This document shows positions 59,918-64,000 of a DNA stretch of 64,000 nt, piece after piece (the stretch's first letter is position 1; every line of letters begins with the position of its first letter). The notes beneath the pieces were generated by a model. That model did not search any database and was not told the origin of the DNA. It was given only the letters and a program-made list of their open reading frames with translations. Both the position numbers and the translations under genes were made by a program. Origin of the DNA: Streptomyces tateyamensis (GTDB lineage: Bacteria; Actinomycetota; Actinomycetes; Streptomycetales; Streptomycetaceae). Where the stretch lies: assembly GCF_003205575.1 (NCBI RefSeq), contig NZ_PYBW01000095.1, positions 49,120 to 113,119 of the forward strand. The letters are read 5' to 3'.

Positions 59918-59941
59918 CGCCCCGGCGCAGGCGCCGGGGCG
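59918..59941 (-). terminator. GC hairpin downstream of the small membrane protein
   Basis: An 11-bp perfect inverted repeat (59918-59928 with 59931-59941) around 2 bases, about 100 bases past the stop at 60041. Possible terminator on the minus strand; no T-run. Confidence 0.35.
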
Positions 59942-60040
59942 GTGACAACTTCCTCGATCTGTTCGTCCTGCTTCACTTCGGCGCACGTGCGGTGGGACAG
60001 GGCACCGGATCGGGCGCCTGCTGCACGCCGGTCTCCTACC

Positions 60041-60217
60041 TCACCACCGGTACCAGCGTCCGCGTGAGCCGCCCGCTCCGGCGCCGCGGAACACGAAGCC
60101 CAGCAGCCAGAGTACGAACACCACGACCGCCACCCACCACAGCAGGTGGATCGCGAACCCGACGCCGGCCAGGATCACGGCCAGCAGAAGAACCAACAGC
60201 AGTGCACCCATGGTCAT
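60041..60217 (-). CDS. small two-helix hydrophobic membrane protein
   Basis: 58 aa. Two hydrophobic stretches (about 3-20 and 25-44: GALLLVLLLAVILAGVGFAI and LLWWVAVVVFVLWLLGFVF) are followed by a glycine- and arginine-rich tail ending RGRWYRW. Streptomycetes carry several such short hydrophobic proteins, often stress-associated, with no known activity. The start is ATG 60217 with GGAGG 5 bases upstream; ATG 60211 is an alternative. It is divergent from the RsbQ-like gene, sharing a 130-base promoter region. Confidence 0.75.
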   Translation of the reverse strand: MTMGALLLVLLLAVILAGVGFAIHLLWWVAVVVFVLWLLGFVFRGAGAGGSRGRWYRW

Positions 60218-60347
60218 CAACCTCCTGACCCCCGTATGCCCGCTTCGGTCGATCCCATGTCTGCAAGGGTTGAACGCACCGCGAAGGCCACTGCCCCGGC
60301 GTCTTCGGCTCGCGGTGGCGATCGGTCGGCATGACAGGATGGCTGAC

Positions 60348-61151
60348 ATGGACATTCGTCGCAGGAACAACGTGAACCTCACCGGCCCCATCGGCGGCCC
60401 GGTGGTGGTCCTCGCGCACGGGTTCGGCTGCGACCAGAACATGTGGCGGCTGATCGTTCCGGCGCTGGCGGCCCGGCACCGGGTGGTGCTGTTCGACTTC
60501 GTCGGCTCCGGCGGCTCCGACCTGTCAGCCTTCAGTGAGGAGCGCTACTCCTCCCTGGACGGCTACGCCCAGGACGTGGTGGAGGTCTGCGAGGAGCTCG
60601 GCCTGGAGCAAGTGGTGTTCGTAGGCCACTCGGTCAGTGCGATGGTGGGCGTGCTGGCCGCGCAGGCGGCGCCGGAGCGGATCGGGGCGTTGGTGATGGT
60701 GGCGCCCTCGCCGCGCTACATCGATGACGAGGGCTACCGCGGCGGGTTCAGCGAGGAGGACATCGAAGAGCTGCTGGGCTCGCTGGAGTTGAACTACCTG
60801 GGCTGGTCCGCCGCGATGGCGCCGGTGATCATGGGCAATCCGGAGCGCCCGGAGCTCGGCCAGGAGCTGACGAACAGCTTCTGCGCGACCGACCCGGACA
60901 TCGCCCGAGTGTTCGCCCGCACCACCTTCCTGTCGGACAGCCGCGAGGACCTGAAGGCAGTGACGGTGCCCACGCTGGTGCTGGAGTGTGCCCAGGACGT
61001 GATCGCGCCCCGCGAGGTCGGCGCCTACGTGCACGCCGCGATCGCCACCTCCCGCCTGGTCACCCTGGACGCCACCGGGCACTGCCCGCAACTCAGCGCG
61101 CCCGAGGCCACCGGCGAGGCAATTCTCGCCTTCCTCCAGGAGCGACAGTGA
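60348..61151 (+). CDS. rsbQ: RsbQ-like alpha/beta hydrolase (stress-signalling partner)
   Basis: 267 aa. Catalytic triad Ser95 (VGHSVSA), Asp217 (ECAQDVIAP) and His245 (TGHCPQLS), at almost the same positions as Bacillus RsbQ. The opening RRNNVNLTG and LAHGFGCDQNMWRLIVPAL are RsbQ/D14/KAI2-like. In Bacillus, RsbQ supplies or senses a small hydrophobic ligand for the PAS domain of the phosphatase RsbP, and the next gene here is exactly a PAS-PP2C protein. I chose ATG 60348 (AGGA 8 bases upstream); ATG 60339 in the same frame is possible. Its stop overlaps the phosphatase start by one base (TGATG). Confidence 0.88.
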   Translation: MDIRRRNNVNLTGPIGGPVVVLAHGFGCDQNMWRLIVPALAARHRVVLFDFVGSGGSDLSAFSEERYSSLDGYAQDVVEVCEELGLEQVVFVGHSVSAMVGVLAAQAAPERIGALVMVAPSPRYIDDEGYRGGFSEEDIEELLGSLELNYLGWSAAMAPVIMGNPERPELGQELTNSFCATDPDIARVFARTTFLSDSREDLKAVTVPTLVLECAQDVIAPREVGAYVHAAIATSRLVTLDATGHCPQLSAPEATGEAILAFLQERQ

Positions 61152-62515
61152 TGTGCCGCCGCACCGACGAGGAACCCGACCCCGGCACCGACCGCGCCAC
61201 GGACGCCGCGTTCAGTGCCCTGCTGGAGGACAGCCCCGAGGAGCTCTACGAGCAGGCGCCGTGCGGCTACCTGTCGACGCTGATGGACGGCACGGTAGCC
61301 AAGATCAACGCCACGCTGCTGAACTGGCTCGGCCTCGACCGCGAGACCGTGATCGGCCGCACCCGCTTCGCCGATCTGCTGACCGTCGGCGGCAAGCTGT
61401 ACCACGAAACGCACTTCGCGCCCCTGCTGCGGATGCAGGGCCAACTGCGCGGCATCGCCCTGGAGATGAGAGCCGCGTCCGGCGACCGGCTCCCGGTACT
61501 GGTCTCCTCGACCGTCAAGCACGGCAGCGGCGGCGAGCCGCTGTTGATCCGCACCACCGTCTTCGACGCCTCCGACCGGCGCGCCTACGAGAGTGAACTC
61601 CTGCGCCGGCGCAAGGAAGCCGAGCGCGCACGCGCCGAGGCCGAGCAGGCACGCGCCGAGGCCGAGCGGGAGCGTGAGCGGGCCGAGCAGGCGCTGCGGC
61701 AGGCCGAGGCCGACCGGGCCCGCCTCACCGACGCCATCGCCGCCCTCCAACGGTCCCTCGTACCGTCCGCACTGCCGGCCGCCCCCGGGCTGGAGTCCGC
61801 GGTGTACTACCACACCGCCTCCCCCGACCGGCTTGGCGGCGACTTCTACGACTTCTTCCCCATCGACGAGGACAGGTGGGCATTCTTCCTGGGCGACGTG
61901 TGCGGCAAAGGCCCCGCGGCCGCCGCCCTCACCTCGCTGACCCGCTACACGCTGCGGGCCGCGGCGCTGCACGACCCGGAGCCCGCCCACGCCCTGGCCA
62001 CGCTGAACACCGTTCTGCACGAGCAGTACACAGCTGCCGGGGACCCCCGGTACTGCACCGCCGTGTTCGGCATCATCGAAGCCCGGGCCGACGCCGCCCC
62101 CGACCACCGCCGGATCCGGATCGCCTCCGGCGGCCATCCCCCGGCGCTGCTCATACGCGCCGGCGGAAAAGCCGACTTCGTCCCTACCCCGGGCGGCCTG
62201 CTGGTCGGTATCCTGCCCGACGCCCCGTTCACCACCGCCCACACCACCCTCGCTCCCGGCGACACCCTGCTGCTCTACACCGACGGCCTCACCGAGGCCC
62301 GCACCGGCCCCACCCGCACCAGCCTGTTCGGCGACGACGCCCTGCACGCCTTCATCACCGACCGCAGACCCGCCGGCCCCCAAGAACTGGTCACTGCCCT
62401 GACCGGCCTCCTGCAGAGCTTCGGCGACGGCCTGGACGACGACACCGCGCTGCTCGCCATCGGCGTACCCGAGACCCAACCGACCACCACGACGGCGACG
62501 AACACACCACGATGA
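61151..62515 (+). CDS. rsbP: RsbP-like PAS-coiled coil-PP2C phosphatase
   Basis: 454 aa serine phosphatase. A PAS domain at about 25-145 (LYEQAPCGYLSTLMDGTVAKINATLLNWLG opening) would hold the ligand or cofactor. A charged coiled coil (about 150-200, repeats of RAEAEQA) links it to the SpoIIE-type PP2C domain (about 225-450) with metal ligands in LGGDFYDFF, GDVCGKGPAAA, YTDGLTEA and DGLDDDTALLAIG. This is the domain order of Bacillus RsbP. It overlaps the hydrolase gene upstream by 1 base and the STAS gene downstream by 4 bases, so the three are one operon. The STAS product is the expected substrate. Confidence 0.9.
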   Translation: MCRRTDEEPDPGTDRATDAAFSALLEDSPEELYEQAPCGYLSTLMDGTVAKINATLLNWLGLDRETVIGRTRFADLLTVGGKLYHETHFAPLLRMQGQLRGIALEMRAASGDRLPVLVSSTVKHGSGGEPLLIRTTVFDASDRRAYESELLRRRKEAERARAEAEQARAEAERERERAEQALRQAEADRARLTDAIAALQRSLVPSALPAAPGLESAVYYHTASPDRLGGDFYDFFPIDEDRWAFFLGDVCGKGPAAAALTSLTRYTLRAAALHDPEPAHALATLNTVLHEQYTAAGDPRYCTAVFGIIEARADAAPDHRRIRIASGGHPPALLIRAGGKADFVPTPGGLLVGILPDAPFTTAHTTLAPGDTLLLYTDGLTEARTGPTRTSLFGDDALHAFITDRRPAGPQELVTALTGLLQSFGDGLDDDTALLAIGVPETQPTTTTATNTPR

Positions 62516-62841
62516 GCCCACTGACTACCACTCACCACGCCACTGCCACCGGCCCCGTCCTGCGGGTGGGCGGCGACCTCGACTACGAGCACGCCCCCGC
62601 CCTGCGCGAGCACGTCGAACGGGTCGTCCTCACTCCTGGCCAGTGCCTGACCGTCGACCTGTCCGACCTCCAGTTCTGCGACTCCAGCGGCATCACCGCC
62701 CTCCTCGCCGCCCGCCGCCACACCCAGGCCGCAGGCGCCGCCCTCGTCCTCGCCCACGTCCCCGCCAACACCCTGCGCATCCTGGCAATCGTCGGGCTGG
62801 ACCAGGTCTTCACCATCCACCCCGGCAGCGGCACCGTCTGA
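62512..62841 (+). CDS. RsbV-like STAS anti-anti-sigma factor
   Basis: 109 aa single STAS domain. The phosphorylation site is Ser58 in FCDSSGITALLAARR, with GGDLDYEHAPALREH and the C-terminal LRILAIVGLDQVFTIH typical of RsbV. The start ATG 62512 overlaps the phosphatase stop (ATGA). When dephosphorylated it should release a sigma factor by capturing an RsbW-like kinase. No such kinase is in this operon; the nearest is at 8170-8640, with no evidence of direct pairing. A strong hairpin ends the operon. Confidence 0.92.
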   Translation: MSPLTTTHHATATGPVLRVGGDLDYEHAPALREHVERVVLTPGQCLTVDLSDLQFCDSSGITALLAARRHTQAAGAALVLAHVPANTLRILAIVGLDQVFTIHPGSGTV

Positions 62842-62872
62842 GCAGGCGCTCGGTACGGGCGCCTGCTCAGAC
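62836..62872 (+). terminator. hairpin terminator ending the rsbQ-rsbP-STAS operon
   Basis: Perfect 14-bp inverted repeat (62836-62849 with 62859-62872), 9-base loop, overlapping the STAS stop codon. Confidence 0.85.
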
Positions 62873-62958
62873 GGGAACTGACGCGGCATGTCGGGGTGCG
62901 CCACGATGCGCGGGTCCTGGACACAGAAGAGCGGTGCGGCGGTCCCGCACCGCGCTGC

Positions 62959-63795
62959 TCAGCGGCGGGGTGGGGCGCTCAGGAACCGGTGGAGGGAGGC
63001 CGTCATGCTGGTGACGAATGTGTCCCGGGTCGGGTCGTCGAGGTGGTCCAGGGACAGGTAGGGGTTCAGGTCTTCCAGCTCGACCAGCAGCAGGTCACCC
63101 TCCGGGGTGCGGCAGGCGTCCACGCGCTGGATGCCGTGATCGAGGGTGTTCCAGTCGATGAAGCGGCGGGCGAAGTCAAGGTCGGCCTCGGTGGGCTGGT
63201 AGGGCGCAAGGACCCAGCGCCGTTCGGGGTCAGGGGCGTGAAGGGCGTACTGGAAGGCATCGTCCACGTAGTAGAAGGACACCTCGTAGCGGAAATCGAT
63301 GCGGGGCTGAACCAGGATGTCGCCGTAGGCGAGGCCGGCCAGTTGCTCCTGAGGCACGAAGCTGAGGCCGATGGAGTCCGCCCCTGCCTTCGGCTTGACC
63401 ACGTACTGGTCGGCCTCGGGCAGGCGGCCGAGATCCCGGGGCCGGTCGATGGTGGGGATGACCGGGTATCCGGCTGCGGTCAGGTCCAGCAGGTACTGCT
63501 TGCCGGCCATGTCGGCCCGGCCGGACAGCGGGTTGTAGACCCGGGTGCCGCGCGCTGCGGCCTGGTCCCGGAAGGCGTCGTACTCCTTCTGGTAGTGCAG
63601 CACGGGGCCGCTGTTACGGACCACGACCGCGTCGAAGGCGTCCATCAGAGCGGCGGCATCCAGCGGATGACACAAGGCTAGGTCGAAGTCGTTCCGTAGC
63701 CGCGACGACAGGAAGATGTCCTCGTCGCAGTAGCGCCGCCCCCGGGCCTCGTAGGCGAGATCGGTCACGAACAAGACGCGGGGGCGGCCGGGCAC
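62959..63795 (-). CDS. ATP-grasp enzyme of unknown substrate
   Basis: 278 aa, resembling RimK/glutathione-synthetase-type ATP-grasp ligases, which join a carboxylate to an amine or thiol using ATP. Visible features: an N-terminal alpha/beta domain (RVLFVTDLAYEARGRRYCDEDIFLSS), VVRNSGP, QYVVKPKAGADSIGLSF (about 129-145, nucleotide-binding Lys and glycine-rich loop), RIDFRYEVSFYYVDD, and LVELEDLNPYLSLD (about 237-250) with the metal-binding Glu and Asn. The start is GTG 63795 with GGAG 8 bases upstream. It is monocistronic here and bounded on one side by a transposase fragment. No RiPP precursor or peptide gene is adjacent, so the function is open. Confidence 0.75.
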   Translation of the reverse strand: MPGRPRVLFVTDLAYEARGRRYCDEDIFLSSRLRNDFDLALCHPLDAAALMDAFDAVVVRNSGPVLHYQKEYDAFRDQAAARGTRVYNPLSGRADMAGKQYLLDLTAAGYPVIPTIDRPRDLGRLPEADQYVVKPKAGADSIGLSFVPQEQLAGLAYGDILVQPRIDFRYEVSFYYVDDAFQYALHAPDPERRWVLAPYQPTEADLDFARRFIDWNTLDHGIQRVDACRTPEGDLLLVELEDLNPYLSLDHLDDPTRDTFVTSMTASLHRFLSAPPRR

Positions 63796-63819
63796 GGAGC
63801 ATCTCCTAGTACTACAGGG

Positions 63820-64000
63820 CTAGATCTGCATCATCTGGCGGCGCATGCGCCTGCGGAAGTGGTGCCTTCTGGCCTCAACTTGGTGACGGCGGCGGAATGT
63901 CGACCAGCGCAAGGCGTTCTGGATCTCGCGGATGGGGCGGCCGATGAGGTTGAACAGGCGGCGGGCCTCCGCGAGGGAGACCCGTATGCCCGGGCGGAGT
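63820..64000 (-). CDS. C-terminal fragment of a probable transposase (runs off window)
   Basis: An open frame enters from beyond 64000 and ends at TAG 63820-63822. The visible residues (VSLAEARRLFNLIGRP, then NALRWSTFRRRHQVEARRHHFRRRMRRQ) match the arginine- and histidine-rich end typical of actinobacterial IS transposases. Only about 59 residues are visible, so the family is uncertain. Confidence 0.55.
   Translation of the reverse strand, partial: LRPGIRVSLAEARRLFNLIGRPIREIQNALRWSTFRRRHQVEARRHHFRRRMRRQMMQI

Larger units (their letters stand above)
59260..60040. other. long region without a convincing gene, upstream of the NRPS cluster
   Basis: Likely holds the promoter of the P450-NRPS unit (minus strand) and the 3' end of the small membrane-protein transcript. 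I see a 15-base tandem direct repeat (59431-59460), a possible 39-codon frame (59446-59565) and a hairpin (59918-59941). No recognisable regulator gene, tRNA or riboswitch was found, and no promoter boxes that I would defend. Confidence 0.5.

Noticed and set aside
60348..61151. Alpha/beta hydrolase as a type II thioesterase for the NRPS
   Set aside because: It is in a separate operon on the other strand, overlaps an RsbP-like gene, and its triad spacing and opening motif match RsbQ.
62959..63795. ATP-grasp gene as part of a RiPP (graspetide) cluster
   Set aside because: No precursor peptide frame, transporter or protease lies next to it within the window.

Overview
The window is very GC-rich DNA with dense, often translationally coupled genes. 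The gene content (NRPS with MbtH, RsbQ/RsbP-type partner switching, HAMP-repeat hybrid kinase, KatE-type catalase, IS1380 element) suggests a streptomycete, Streptomyces or a close relative such as Kitasatospora. Genus is inferred from gene content only.

Left flank (1-16.5 kb). A Nudix hydrolase is followed by an IS1380-family insertion whose end appears to supply the last Nudix codons. Next come a truncated serine recombinase and a VOC-fold protein with an abnormal C-terminus, together a small scar of mobile DNA. Then comes a stress and signalling block: class II glutamine amidotransferase, large-subunit catalase, CsbD-like protein, YdcF-like membrane protein, RsbW-like anti-sigma kinase, STAS anti-anti-sigma factor, an ANTAR-GAF-PAS-PP2C phosphatase, and a 1528-residue hybrid histidine kinase with about eight tandem HAMP units.

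Centre (17.1-59.3 kb, all minus strand). This is a nonribosomal peptide cluster, read in the order P450, stand-alone penicillin-binding-protein-type (SurE-like) thioesterase, NRPS 1 (about 5730 aa), NRPS 2 (about 6670 aa), MbtH, GNAT acetyltransferase, MFS exporter. The two synthetases carry ten modules: A-T, C-A-T-E, C-A-T-E, C-T-E, C-A-T / C-A-T-E, C-A-T, C-A-T-E, C-A-T, C-A-T-E. Module 4 has no adenylation domain although its C, T and E motifs are intact. The line ends in an epimerase with no thioesterase domain, so the free-standing SurE-like enzyme is the likely macrocyclase. Epimerase placement and condensation-domain type agree throughout and predict the chirality L-D-D-D-L-D-L-D-L-D. 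That gives an L N-terminus and a D C-terminus, as SurE-type cyclases are known to require. By-eye specificity codes give Val at module 3, Thr at 7, Val-like at 9, and basic or polar residues at 6 and 8. Modules 1, 5 and 10 share one related apolar code that I cannot name. The likely product is a cyclic D/L deca-peptide (or nona-peptide if module 4 is skipped), possibly hydroxylated by the P450 and acetylated by the GNAT. I do not recognise the compound. No pathway regulator or precursor-supply gene is in the window.

Right flank (59.3-64 kb). A roughly 780-base stretch without a convincing gene is followed by a small two-helix membrane protein, a tight operon of RsbQ-like hydrolase, PAS-PP2C phosphatase and STAS protein (the RsbQ-RsbP-RsbV arrangement), an ATP-grasp enzyme of unknown substrate, and the end of a probable transposase running off the window.
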